Of a DNA stretch of 64,000 bases, positions 10,431 through 23,100 are shown one piece after another. The position numbers and the translations under genes are program-made. The stretch spans positions 89,624,670-89,688,669 of the forward strand of contig OX352773.1 of NCBI GenBank assembly GCA_947095535.1, in the 5' to 3' direction. Position 1 is the first letter of the stretch. The number at the start of each line of letters is the position of its first letter. The DNA is from Poecilobothrus nobilitatus. Lineage: Eukaryota; Arthropoda; Insecta; Diptera; Dolichopodidae. Under the pieces are notes generated by a model. It made no database searches and had not been told where the DNA came from. It saw nothing but the letters and a program-made list of their open reading frames with translations.

Positions 10431-12824
10431 TAAAATCGATAGGAAAAATCGATCGTAAAATAGATTATGTGTACTTAATATTTCTTCATATACCTACATA
10501 TACTTATGTAATTTGAAAATTTGTCAAGCGGATGTTTTCCAAAATAAAAATTTGACATCTACCTTTTTTAATAAATACTAAACGAATTTTTTGGCAAGTG
10601 ATTTTTTGCAATGTCAGTTTAGTAGGACAAATGCGCTATACCCTTTATTAGGTGGTGAGTTTATTATTTCGTTTTGTATTTTTTGATTTCTACCTATAAC
10701 GATGAATTCATTTTAAAAACTTTTTTAAAGAACCTAGGACTTACGACCCTTTTTTTAATAAATGAAAATTTATATTGAACCTGGTAACAATCTAGACAAC
10801 TTATGATCAGGGTATAGCAAACTTAAAAACTAAATTATGTTACAATATATATTAATATTATAGTTTTAAAGTTAAATATATAATAACTGTGTACACTTGA
10901 AACTATAGTTAGCAAAAGTGAAAGTATTTAAATTTAGTATTTGTCATTGTCATAAACATTGACGTACCTCTAAATACAATATTTCTTTTATAATTAAAAG
11001 CTCTCAAACTTGACAAAATAGTTAAAACAATTTTATTTAAAAATATTTAATAATAATCGACGTAGCTGTTTTTCTATTTTTAATCGACGTTCTATTTTTA
11101 ATCTTTAATCTTTAGTGTTAAAAATACACATCATTTATCCGTTTAATATAGGAAGTTCATTTAAAGTATTTTAAATGGTTAAAATTCCCCAGCTTTCATA
11201 TTAATGTTTTGAAATGGTAAAGAAATATTTCTTAACCTACCCTATCATCTGCTTTCTTTTTAAATTTTGACAGATAAACACGTGATACATAAATTTATAA
11301 TACTCACCAACAAAGAAAACAAAAAAAAAAATGGGAATTCCAATTTATATTATTTAACCTTAATTTTGTTATCACCAATAAATACAAAAGCCAATCTATT
11401 AATCTGCTATATTAAAATAAATATGTATTATCATTAAAAAAAACTTACTTTAGATATATTTTATAAATAACTTTAATTCACTATATAGTACCATACTATT
11501 GGTTCTTAACCGTCTTGTAATCAAATATTTAATAAAGTAATTAACTTTATATAAGTGCTTTTAAAACAATTTAAATTACATTTCATTCGTTATTGTGAAA
11601 AAATTGCTTTATCTCTGATTATGTAACAAAAGAATATTTTTTTTAAATAATTAAATATCTCAGCTATAAAATAAAAATGGTAATAACTATATAGAACATA
11701 TATTCTTATTAGACACCAAAGCCGAATTAAAAGACAAATAACAAAGCTATTGAGGCAAATATGAAGATCCTGTTGGTACCAAAACCATTATATTCCATTA
11801 GTGAAGATAAATTATGACATTGCACAAATATCTATACAGTTGTTGTTTGGATCTATCACCATTCTCCATACATTTACTCCGCACAAATTTTAAAGTTAAT
11901 TCATAGTAAATCGCCTTAAAAAATTCTCAAAATTAAAGTAAAATAACTCCACAAACAATTAAATTAGTCTGTAAGAAAAAACAAAACATTTTAGAATTAT
12001 TTAAAGAGTTTTTTAATGTTCAAATATGTGTCCGACATTTCAAAAAAGAGATAAGTTTGCTAATTTAAAATTCAATTTTCTACATTTGAATAAAAAATCT
12101 ACAGACTACGGCAAATTTGAGCCTAATTCGCGTATGTTAAGAGAGACTAACTCAAGGTCTGAGCTCTTCGATATTAAATTAACACTGAGAGCCAGACTTT
12201 ATGCGAGCATGGTAAATTCTCGCAGTCTGCATGAGTAGTCTGTCATTTGCAATCTAACTTGCATTTTAGTTTCTTTTTTTTCTATTTTGCAATACTAGTT
12301 TTTTTTTTATTTTTTATTACCATTAACATCATTATTAACATTAATTAGTAGTTAATAACAGCGGTAATGACCAATTTAAGTATTAAGATTTTCTAATAGC
12401 TATGTATCATCATTTAGTAACTTACTAATATACTAACTATACTACTAACGCTTGTAAATGATGACTTTTTCTACTTCACTAAATAAACAACATAACTGAT
12501 GCTTGGTTTAAGCAAATGTCTGATACAAAAAAATAAATAAATAAATAAAGTGGAATATAAAATCAAAGGATATCAAAGTGGCACATTTTCCTAAAAACTA
12601 TAAAAAGAGTTTAGAATATTGTGATTAGCACCAATATTTGTAATATCTCTTAGAATTTTATATATATAAGAAAAAATTATGTAAAATCAAGACACATTTC
12701 CTTCAATTTTAAGGAAACTCTATATAATATAGAAAATTAGTTGACATATTTAGAAACATAATGTTAAAGTATTAGTATTTTTGCATTTTACTTTGAAAAA
12801 TACATATGTATATAAAAGTACATA
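10431..12824. other. AT-rich intergenic with repeat fragments
   Basis: 10630-10740 resembles the sequence flanking the hAT insertion at 15214-15310 (TTTATTATTTCG, TTGTATTTTT, TTAATTCATTT-like words), so both belong to one older repeat. A 70-codon open frame at 12026-12238 followed by an (AAAT)n run at ~12528-12550 may be the 3' part of an unrecognised non-LTR element. Confidence 0.35.
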
Positions 12825-13015
12825 TAAGCGGAAGTTACAGGTTTTTTAAAAATAGTAAATTTTTAATTTTTGACTCCTAATACATACATAGGTCTTAAAC
12901 AGGAGGGAAGGAAACATGTACATAAAAATTTTCTGAACTAACTTATACTAATTCTGAAAGACCTTCCCTCTTTCATAATTTTAAGAATCTAACTAAAACC
13001 GTTATGAAGGAAGGA
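12825..13015 (+). repeat. Family B repeat, diverged partial copy
   Basis: AAGTTACAGG, AAAATAGTAAATTTTT, CTCCTAATAC, TTAAACAGG and ACTTATACTAATTCT occur in the same order as in the units at 22.0-22.8 kb. Confidence 0.7.
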
Positions 13016-13831
13016 AAATCTTGAAAAACAAGTTACAAATTCTATAATACGGCATTTTCAAACTTTAGGGGATTGTAGTATTTATTTTGTATTTATTATT
13101 TTAACTAATTTATAATTTATCACATATTTTTAATTTAACTTTTTTAATTATACTTTAGAAATATTTTCTTTAACATAATTAATAAGTAATTTTTTATAAG
13201 CTAAAAAATGTAATTCTATTTTAATATTAATTGGTAATTCATTGAACATTTTTAATCCATTATAAAATATTAATTTTTTATTTTTTTCCATCTAACCTAA
13301 AATCTAATTTACTTTTTAAGGAATAACTTTTTGAAAAATGTGCTAAAAATTGGGAAAAATTAAAAATATTGAATTATAAATTAAACAATTTGTAGTTTAG
13401 GGCAACACTGCACAGCTATGCACTTTATTAGGTGGTTAGTCACTGTTGGTTTTTCAAGAATTTTTCAACTTCTGCAGTAAAAAATAGCAAATGATATTAT
13501 TTTTATAAAATTTGGAATATTTTCTATTAGCTGTGAAAATCATTTTAAAAAATTTAGTCATTTGCATTCTCCAAATTGAGTTTTAAAAAAACTCTACTAA
13601 AATTGATAAATACACACCCACCCACCCACTCGATTAAAGTGCTTAAGCACACTGGGTCACTGTACTGACGAAACTAAAAAATAAAAAAGCGAAGTCATAT
13701 TTTTAATTTTTATATGAACTGAATAAGAATAAAAGAAAAAGAATGCTAGAAAATAGAGAAATATTATTTTACAAACATTATTATCGTTCTTCGTTCAAAT
13801 TTCGATTAAAATTTTCTACAAGATTGCTGGG
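13016..13831. other. AT-rich intergenic
   Basis: No gene. The TTTATTAGGTGGT word at ~13428 also occurs at ~10647 (older repeat). A palindrome AGTGCTTAAGCACT lies at ~13638. Confidence 0.4.
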
Positions 13832-13839
13832 TATATAAC

Positions 13840-15205
13840 CAGGCTTGCCATATTGGGCTTCTTTTCACAGATTGGGCTACTTTTTTCGAAAATCTGTGAT
13901 ACGGTTTGTAAAGTCTGTGATTTGCTTTATTTTGGGCTACGAAATCACAGACATACTTGATTTTGGGCTCTTCAAAAAATTCTAAATTTAATTTTAAAAG
14001 CAAAAATCAAAAATGTAGTAGATTTACTACAATAAAAAATAACTGGGTATCTAGTTTCTTTTCCACGTAAAATTCTAAAACTTGCCTAATTTAAATGTCA
14101 ATAAATTTATATGTGATCTAATGTCATTTTTAAATTTAATTTTCTATAACGTTGTTTATCGACTTTTGTGTACTGGTTTATTTATAATTTACTTTCACCT
14201 TTTGCGATTTAATGAGTGGTTAAATTCTAATATTATTAGAATTTACAATTTAACATAAAATATATATGATTAAAAATTTACGTCATTATTGCAAAGTGGG
14301 TGAATGGGAAAAATAGCAAAAGAAATATAAAATCTGTTGGGAAAATATTCTGGAGTTTAAAGGTTAGTTTAAAATCAAATATAAAAAATTTTACATGTAT
14401 AAAATGTATGTATTCTTTTTTTAGTGATTTTAATAACGACATAATATAAATGGTTCATATTTAAGTAGTACGTACTTATCAAACCTTATGTATGACAGTT
14501 TTTTTTAGTTTTTATTTTTAATTTTTTGGTGATATTCATAGTTTTCACATGCAATTTATTTATGTATTAATAATGAATGCAATTAATATGATTAACTGAG
14601 AATACTTTTTAGTTTTAAATTTTTCTTAATTTAATTATAAATTTGATTTATGTGATTTATAGCTTTACTCAGCTGTTATTATTTAATTAATTTAATAAAT
14701 TAAAATTATTTAATTATGTAAAATATAACATAATATATATAATAGCATAAAAAAAGTTTGCTTCCAACGGCCATAAATATATATAACACTATGCCGACAG
14801 TAATAACAGAAAGTAAAAAAGTTGCAGAGTTAAGTACATAAAAGCAAACACATCTCTATTTACTTAATATAACAAGCAGTCAAAATAATGCTGGGAATAC
14901 AATATCAAAAGACAACTACACGAAGTAAAATAGAGAAATGACAACTCCTCACCAGTTACTAGCTGTATGAGTTGTCAACACACTCACATGTAATTAAAAT
15001 AGTGTATTCCAAAAGTAAATGTTTATTTTGTACTAGAATAAATAAATAAATAAATGAAAAACAAAATAAAAATTAATTAAAATTATTTCGTTCTGTATAT
15101 ATAAATCTATATTGTTTATAATCAAAACCTTTTTAAATTTGGGATACTTTCGGCTACTTTTTTTATTTTTGGGCTGCCTCTCAAGTTTCAGATCTGGTAA
15201 CCCTA
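13840..15205. mobile_element. Non-autonomous hAT element, 1,366 bp, with 8-bp target duplication
   Basis: The left end is CAGGCTTGCCA and the right end, read inward on the minus strand, is TAGGGTTACCA, the typical short CAGGGTTGCCA-like hAT terminus. TATATAAC flanks both ends exactly (13832-13839 and 15206-15213). Subterminal GGGCTACTTTTTT-like words recur near both ends. No transposase frame was seen inside. Confidence 0.8.
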
Positions 15206-15213
15206 TATATAAC

Positions 15214-16998
15214 CAGCAGTGGTTTAGTTTATTATTTCGTGTTGTATTTTTCTTTTGCGACATGAAGATTAATTCATTTAAGATACTAATTTAAAGAACA
15301 TTTAAGGATTCAAGTTTTTTTAAAGGTTCATATTATCTTCTTTATACATATACATATTATATTATTTACTCGATGGTAATAAGCAGAATACTAAACCATG
15401 CATAATACAAGAAAATACGATTCTATTAGTTTTTCCTTATTTTGTTACCCTAAATAAAGAAATATAGAAATAAAGAACAAAGGAGTTACAACAATTCGCG
15501 GGGGCTAGTGCGGGTTAATTAGTCTATATATAAATACAATTTAAATATTATGTTTTTGCGACTACATAATATACTATATATTACAGTTTAGTACAATAAT
15601 TGTTCTAAAAACGGTTATTTAATCATTAAAATATTATATAGTAATAAAAAGATTTACTATAACAATTACATATTATTTTAACCTTTCAACAATAAAAATA
15701 AAAACATCATTAAAATGTCGATAACCAGACATTAGACTTGAATTATAATACATATGTATATACTGTGTATATACTGGTGCATGTTTTCGAAGAGCTGTTA
15801 TAAAGATTTATTAAAGAACTTTTTAAGAATTTGCTATAAAATTATGGTTAAGATAATGTGTAACATAAAAATGAATTATAATTTTTTTTTTTGTTTTTAA
15901 TTTTATTTGTAATTAACCCTGAAATTAAATTTTAATTTATTTTTGTAAAAGTCAAATTTCCTGACAATATCTTATCATTTAAAATATATATTTTGGTTCA
16001 TGTTGCAAGATTGTGGAAATTTCCAAAAAATTGACTTTTTTGTAATAAAAATTTTTTGAAATTGTTCTTTTTTTTTTTTGCTTTAATTAAATTTCAAACG
16101 TAGAAAGAAATGAATGGATTCGATAAGAAAATAACATTGCGATTAATAATATGTAATTAATTTTTGGCGAAAAATCGGAGATTTCAACAAACATTTAAGA
16201 AATATTTAATAATATTTGTATTTATTATTAATTACCGCAGGTGGATAGTTTACCTTAAACAAACGTCAAAAGATTAGAAGTTTGAATAACATTTAAAAAA
16301 AATTTTCTAAGGATTCTTCTTGTGTACACTCGAAAGCCCGAAGATTCATTTATTTTTGCCAGAAACTGTATAGTTCTTTTCTGTATTATTAATCTTAAAC
16401 TCGAACATACTGACACTGTACAGTTTAAAATGCATCATAAAAAAAATAATTAAGTGTGCAACTTTAATTTAAATAAATCGACTCAATAAGTTGTTTCCAT
16501 TTAATTTATTACTTGATTCTTTTTTTAAGTTTTCCATTCCCAAATTTTAATAGTAATTTATTTACTTTATGCACGTGCAATAATATTTAATATTTTCGGA
16601 CTATAATCAATTGAAAATGGGTTAAGTAAAAATATTTAACGGCATATGAATTGTATTTAAATAAACTAAGTAGTAACTTTAGTTTTTGAATCATGTAAAC
16701 GAACGGTATGTTATTATTTTTAATCGTGTCTTTTAAAATTTCACTTTTACAAATCTCGTTTTTTAGTTTAAGAAAATTTAAACATGCACGTAAGCAATAG
16801 CTCAATGTTTTAACTTCCAAATCAAAAACACAAAGTTATCTTAGCCAAAATCTTATCGGGACAAAATCTTAGAAAAATTAAGAATTTTATGTCGAAAACT
16901 CGTGCTGTGCATTTTAAAGTTGGTTACAGGGACAGAATTTCTAGATTTTGTTTAGTGGTTTAGTGTACCCACTATTTGTTTCCATATATGTATGTATT
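15214..16998. other. AT-rich intergenic, nothing recognised
   Basis: Only chance ORFs and homopolymers beyond the older repeat that flanks the hAT insertion. Confidence 0.5.
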
Positions 16999-17990
16999 TC
17001 AAAAAAAAAAGTCCAGCTTGTTCCCTGTCCACCATGCTAATCTTTTAGCTACCGTCTTCTCAAGAATCTTACTCATAGTTGGGAGTAGTGAGATGAATCT
17101 GTAATTGTCTTGTAGTTGCGGGTTCTTACCTGACTTGTGAATGGGTATCAGTTTAGTCATTTTCCTAGCTTGTGGTATTTTTCCACTTTCGTATATCTTG
17201 TTGTAAAGTTGGGTTATGCGAACTCGGAAACCTTTTATCATATTGTAAGATATACCATCAAACCCCGGTGTTGTTCCTGAGAAAGATTTTAGGATCTCTG
17301 TGACCTCCTCTATCGTGAACGTCTACTCCGTTGTTTTTTCATGTGTTTGGGAGCTATAAGATCTTTGATTTATCCTTTGAGTATCTACGTTCTCACTGTA
17401 CTGAGCACATTTCTTAGCAAGGTGGTTCGATATTGTTTCTGGGTTGGTTGTAAGCGTGTCTTCAATTTTGAGCACTATGACTCCTCTGGGTGCTTTTTTA
17501 TTTAGTATAGCCTTGACTCTATCCCGAATGTCCTTCTGATTTTGTCCATTGATGCTGTTCGCGTAGTTCTGCCAGCATTGTTTTCTGGATTCTCTTATTT
17601 CTCTTCTGAGTAGCGCATTATGCTTTTTTAGTAACAAGAACGTGCTTGTGTTGTTGTTTCTTTTGAAAGAACATCAAATTCTGTCCCTTTCTCTTTGTTT
17701 TTTTCGGATCTCTTCGTTGTACCACCTTGGTTTGTTTTTGTTTCTATCAGGGATTGTCATGGAAATTGCGGCATCGGCTGCTGTTTTTAGAATTTTTGTC
17801 AGGTTGGCTGCCTTCCTGATTAATATTGCTTGTGGTTTGTTTGTTTGTCAGGAGTTGCGAAACCTTCACTCTGTATTTTATCCAGTCGGCGGCAGCTCCC
17901 GGCAGAAAATAGCGCGCGTTGTATTGCATTTTAACAGCAATTTTGCCAAGGACATTGCACTTCTTCATGTAGCGTTATGCGATTTATTTA
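16999..17990 (-). mobile_element. Internal fragment of a non-LTR retrotransposon (reverse transcriptase N-terminal half)
   Basis: Minus strand, in order: LPGAAADWIKYRVKVSQLL; after a frameshift LTKILKTAADAAISM, KPRWYNEEIRKKQRERD, RRESRK-like and KQCWQNYANSIN; an in-frame stop; FTIEEVTEILKSFSG, TPGFDGISYNMIKGF; then reverse transcriptase blocks KMTKLIPIHKSGKNPQ, NYRFISLLPTMSKILEK and RLAWW. This is the linker between endonuclease and RT plus RT blocks 0-2 of an I/jockey-type element. It is truncated before the YADD box and ends in poly(T) relative to its sense strand, so it is not a natural 3' end. Confidence 0.88.
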
Positions 17991-19464
17991 TTTTCCACTT
18001 CTAATAGTAGGCCTTCTCGTGTGTATTCTGTTTTAAACTTTTCTGAAATATCCTGTAAATGTTTTTCGACGACAAAAATGTTTTGAGCCCTTAATTCGTT
18101 ACTATTTGGCTGGTAATCAAAAAAAAAATAATATGTTTTTATTTTTTCAAGATTGTTTTCTTTAAGATTTCCTCTCAAAAGATTTATTCTCAATAGATTT
18201 TAACTTTAAAGACATTTTTTTCGAGATTTTTTCGCTAGATTTTTATTTTTAAAATATCGGGAATGATCCGTTTTTAAAATTTCATTCTAATAAACCGCAT
18301 TTTGAAATATATTTATAGAAAATAGCTCTATGAAATCCCTAGCTGAAACGTCTAAAATGTATTATTTAATGCTTATCAGATGAAAATATTTGAAATATGA
18401 ACTTTTCTCAAATTAAAACTTTCTCAAAAAAAAAATTAATCAAATTAATCACATCAAAAAATCAGTTTCCTAATTAAAAAATAAAATCCTTTTAAATATT
18501 CAACTTATTTAAGTCATCAATCATCTGCTAATTATCTGTAGTATACCTATAATATAATAGATTAATTAATTGTTAAATAACTTAAGACCCAATTCTTCAT
18601 TCAAATTAAAGTTAAAAAATTTTCTAATTACGATAATTAAGATTTATATGATAGCAACTTTTTTTTTAAATATAGCTAGAATATATATACAATTGGACAA
18701 AAGTGTACACTATATTAAAGCGATTTATGCTTTTTAATATAATATTGTAATCATAATAAAAAAAAAACAATTTCAAAAAATACACCCATTGTTTTCGCTA
18801 TCACGCCATTTTAAAGTGGTCTAGGGATCAGTTAAAGATGTATAGTGCCATTGATAAGGAAACAAAAAATTATAAGAGCGGTTTTGTCAAAAGCCATTTT
18901 TTTTTTTTAACTTATTAAAACTATATAATATGTATGTACATAGAAATATTATATATTATATAAAAGAAATTATATTGCTATTATATACTAATTAATTAGA
19001 TTGCTATAAAATGATGAAATGTAAGTCATAAGATTTTTTTTTTGCATTTTGATAAACTTAAAAAAGAAATTTAACACAATTCAATTATGATAATAAAATT
19101 TATATAATTATTAGTAAGGATTTGCACAACCACTTAAAAAAAACACTTGTACTGAAGTAAACTTTTTCGAAATTTTAAAAATTAAATTACTGCGATTTCT
19201 GATAATTTGAAATTATTTATAAAAATATAATTAGAATAATATGTATGATTAGGTATAGTCATATATTTGATTTTATCTGTTAAATTTAAATAAAAAATTA
19301 TAAACGTTTTTGGCACAAATTAATACGGAAATTATAAGCTTTCAAAACAAAATGTAGCATTACGGTATTTGATTATATGATTATTGGTTTTTTTTTTTTC
19401 AAAATTTCCGTTCAACATATTTTTTTTTTTTTCTTTATTTAACATAATTTAATTCTTCAATATA
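17991..19464. other. AT-rich intergenic, nothing recognised
   Basis: Low-complexity AT; no supported feature. Confidence 0.5.
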
Positions 19465-20385
19465 CAGGGTGTGCCACATAAGAGTGCAATAATTACTTCA
19501 GGAAGTGATTCCTATACTATATATAAACACTACAAAAAAGATGTATGAGTCCGGGGTTTATTATTAGTCCTTTTGAGATATTGGCCTTTTATGTTTTTTT
19601 TGTTAGAGAAAAAATTATTTAGCATAAAATTATGATAGCTTATCAGAAATTTCAAACTTAATATAATAACGGTATCTTAATAGCGTATTTTTGAAAGAAA
19701 AAAGGTTGCTTGGTTGGTATAGGTGGCTGGTCATCACCGCTCATGACAGTGACCCCAATTAGCGCGTTAGCACGGTTTTGATACTACTTCCGTGGCCACA
19801 AGACTTACAATAGGGCTATATTAGGTTTTATTTTAGATTCATTTCGTTGCGGTCAGAAACCTTACCATTTCTGCAGGTTGCTTAACCGCTAGATCACTAA
19901 GATCGTTGAGTTGATGGCTACCTAGAGTTACTTTTCTGGCCCTAGCCAACGCTGGGCACTTGCAGGTGAAGTATATGATAGTTTATTTCTCATTTTGTTC
20001 CCCTCAACTGCGACATGATGAATTTAATGGGATACCTATAGTCTGGCCGCATGGCCAATGTCCCCTGAACAAACCTATTGTTCTGAAAAGATGTTATTTT
20101 TAAAAAAAATATTTAAAAAAATTGAAAAATTTCAAATGTTTTTAGTTCTAAATAATTAGGTAATTACCCCAAGACAATAAATCCTTCAGCAGATGAAAGC
20201 TTGAAGAATAAGTTGAAGAACAAGACTAAGTTAACTTCTGTGGAGCATGTGAGTGAAGAGCTAATCGACAATTAATATGTTAAACAAAAAAACTTAAAAG
20301 TGGCAATATCTCGAAAAGATCTAATAATAGACCACCTATACAATTTTTTCTTAAGAATCACCTTCTGAAATATTAATATTAAAAT
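19465..20385. mobile_element. Foldback (inverted-repeat) element beginning TACAGGGTGT
   Basis: The left arm 19465-19620 and the right arm ~20275-20385 are diverged reverse complements over ~100 nt. The right arm reversed reads TTCAGAAGGTGATTCTTAAG, TCTATTATTAGATC and CGAGATATTGCCACTTTT, against TTCAGGAAGTGATTCCTATA, TTTATTATTAGTCC and TGAGATATTGGCCTTTT on the left. The centre holds a LINE 3' end. Confidence 0.6.
19695..20095 (-). mobile_element. 5'-truncated LINE 3' end (RNase H tail) inside the foldback element
   Basis: Minus-strand frames give GHWPCGQTIGIPLNSSCRS, a stop, then FTCKCPALARARKVTLGS, HQLNDLSDLAVKQ and EMVRFLTATK-stop, followed by a GC-richer 3' UTR. Same protein region as the LINE at 8.1-8.5 kb but a different element. 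Confidence 0.8.
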
Positions 20386-20599
20386 GAAGGTGAAAAGGTA
20401 ACAAATATGCGGTTTAATATTGGAAGAATAAATATAATAAAGATAGTATTATCGGATAAGAAGTTCATAATCTTGTTAGAATAAAAATATATGGAGAAAT
20501 ATTTTTCATCACTTTTTCAATGTGAAAACTACAATTTGTTTTGCTGTCAATGATAAAAGTCAGATAATTAAGCTTTTTAACAATTTCTACATAGTTATT

Positions 20600-20870
20600 T
20601 TTGTATGGAAATTTTCAAGATTAAACAATTTATTATCAAAAGTGAGAATTTTCGTTCTTTTTAGGTTCAATATTAGACGATGATTAGAAAGCCATTTTTC
20701 GATTGAAAAGAGATGCTTTCATATAAAAGTAAAAATAGGCTCCTCGGAACTATCAGCATATTTGAGTACAGCATTAGCAGCAAATAGTTGGAGTTTGTAA
20801 CTAAGCTCGAAATGAGTAATATCGTCAATATATAATTTAAATAAAAATGGACTTAAAATCGAACCTTTTT
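20600..20870 (-). mobile_element. Reverse transcriptase fragment of a non-LTR element
   Basis: The minus frame reads GSILSPFLFKLYIDDITHF, YKLQLFAANAVLKYADSS, a stop, WLSNHRLILNLKRTKIL. This is the block from GSxLxPxLFxLYINDI through the catalytic-loop region (normally LFADDTVL, here AAN, so the catalytic aspartates are lost) to the following helix. Confidence 0.75.
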
Positions 20871-21104
20871 TATTGATTCCTCATTCTTCTTTATTTCAAA
20901 AAGATATAAAACTCAGTTACTTCATCAGATCAAATATCACATTAATCCGTTAATTTGAAATTTCAATTAGTTTTTCCATTTACCACAAAACGAAGACTAC
21001 AAAATTCATAATCTAAATTTTTTAAATTTAAAATTCAAGTATATAAATAAAGATTAAGCCTAGATTTATAAGTCATAAAGAAGTAAAGCAAATCTAAAAA
21101 ACAT

Positions 21105-21260
21105 TTTTTCGATTTTGAAAGTGATATAAGTCAATCATTGAGCTAACGTGTTTAAATATTTCCATATCGTCAGCATAAATCTTTATGGAACTGTTCCGAA
21201 TAATTTTTGCAACATTATTTATTTATATCATAAACAACAATGGCCGAAGGTGGCTTCAGA
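21105..21260 (-). mobile_element. Second, distinct reverse transcriptase fragment (YADD box)
   Basis: The minus frame reads PLLFMI, a stop, INNVAKIIRNSSIKIYADDM, then EIFKHVSSMIDLYHF. PLLF-INDL and YADD are classic LINE RT blocks. It repeats the same domain as the neighbouring fragment, so it derives from another element. Confidence 0.75.
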
Positions 21261-22004
21261 ATTTGAAACTAAAAAAATTACAAGAAAATAGTTCCAAAAA
21301 TTATAACTAAAAAATATAAAAAATAAATTCTCAAAAAGCCCCTGCCATTTTTCAGTTAACTTTATTAGTGTACATAGGAGCAACCAGTGTTCGGAATAGC
21401 TTTTCATTAAAAATTTTTTTTTTACTTATATTGCATAGATTTAGGCTAATATTTAGTACTGAAAAATATTTTTAAATTGTTTTATGCAAAGTTTTGTTTT
21501 ACATTAAAAGCGTTTTTAAAATAGTTTATATTTCTAGATAATTATTATTTATTAATGTTCTAAACATACTATTTCTGCTAATCGAATTTTGTTTATGAAT
21601 CTCTATATTGTTCTCTTTAGTGTTGATGTTTTTCTTTCAACTTACAAAAATTCTGCGTAACCACTTTACTTTATCTCAAACTTCTAAATGTTTGTGTTTT
21701 TGAAACTTCTAAATAGTCGTGTACGGCAATTGTAATTGAATTGCTATTTTAACTCGAACAAACCAAAACAAAAAAGTCAGCATTCGTAGAAGAAAAGAGA
21801 AATATATTCTTGTAAAAAGATGTTGAATATTGATATAAATTCATTTAAATTTTGAGGAAGAATCAAAACAAGTTTTAAACAAGATAGAATGTAAACCAAC
21901 GGTTTTTAAAAGCGCACATTTCCAAAAGGCAATACAAACCTGTTTAGAATTAAAATTTCATGTAGTAGAAAAAAAGTGAAATTAAACTTTTCTGGAATTG
22001 TGAA
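21261..22004. other. AT-rich intergenic, nothing recognised
   Basis: No supported feature. Confidence 0.5.
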
Positions 22005-23100
22005 AAACCGTTAACACACGTAAAAATATATTACTGGAGCTTTAATTTTTATGCCTTGTTGAAGAAAAATGTGTACAGGTGCGTAAGTTACAGGTGCCTA
22101 AAAATAGCAAATTTTAAAATTTTCAGCCCTAATACCTCTTAAACAGGGGTTGGTGCAAAAAAATTTTCTAAGAAAACTTATACTAATTCTACAGGTTCTT
22201 TCTTGTCTCAAACTTTCAGGTGCCTATCTAAAGGCGTGCCGGAGTTATGAAAAACGAAATTTCATGCAAAATGTGGTTTTCACATAACGGTAAATTTAAA
22301 TAGTAAATTACAAAATATTGCATAATTTTGATATTGTCTTATGGATAACAAAATTTCCGGTCTTCTAGTGTTTTTAGATTGTAAAACTACCACGCAGAGC
22401 CTGAGATATATACATGTGAAAATAGGGCTTTTTTTGAAATTTTGGGGAGCTGTAACTTTCGAACCCTATACAATTAAAAGAAACCTTTAATACACGTAAA
22501 AATATATTACTGTACCTTTAATTTTTTTGTCTTGCCGAAGAAAAATGTGTACAAGTGCCTAAGTTACAGGTGTTTAAAAATAGCAAATTTTCAAATTTTG
22601 AACTCTAATAGCTCATAAAAACGGGGTGGTACAAAAAAAATTTCTGAGAAAACTTATACTAATTCTAAAAGTTCTTTCTTGCCTCAAAATTTCAAGCCCC
22701 TATCTAAAAGCGTGCCGGAGGTATGAAGATAGAAAATCATGCAAAATTTGGTTTTCACATAACGGTTAATTTAAATATTAAATTTAAAAAATATATATAA
22801 TTTTGATATTGATTTATAAAGGTAAAGAAAATTTCTGTCAAATGGCGTTTTCAGATTCAAAATATGTTGAGCGGAACATGAAATATACGCGTTTAAAAAT
22901 AGGGCTTTTTCAAAGTTTGAGGAGCTGTAGTTCCGTAATGGGTGGGGCTACATGAAAAAGTTGTTCAACAAAATTAATTTTTTTATGAGACCTACCCATG
23001 GTTAAAATTTTTTTTCTCTATCTTTAACGGTGTAAAGTTTTGTAAACAGACGGACAGACAGACGGACGGACGGACAGAGTGAAACTAATAGGCAAATTGT
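22005..23100 (+). repeat. Family B repeat: 476-bp direct duplication ending in a GGAC microsatellite
   Basis: Two units start at ACACGTAAAAATATATTACT (22016) and the same word at 22492. Each carries GAAGAAAAATGTGTACA, AAGTTACAGGTG, AAACTTATACTAATTCTA, GGCGTGCCGGAG-like and TTTTCACATAACGG. After the second unit comes ~22 copies-worth of GGAC/GACA tetranucleotides (23048-23080). Non-coding. Confidence 0.85.

Noticed and set aside
17642..18004. Open frame of 120 codons on the plus strand
   Set aside because: It is the antisense shadow of the minus-strand LINE linker region, which has clear homology.
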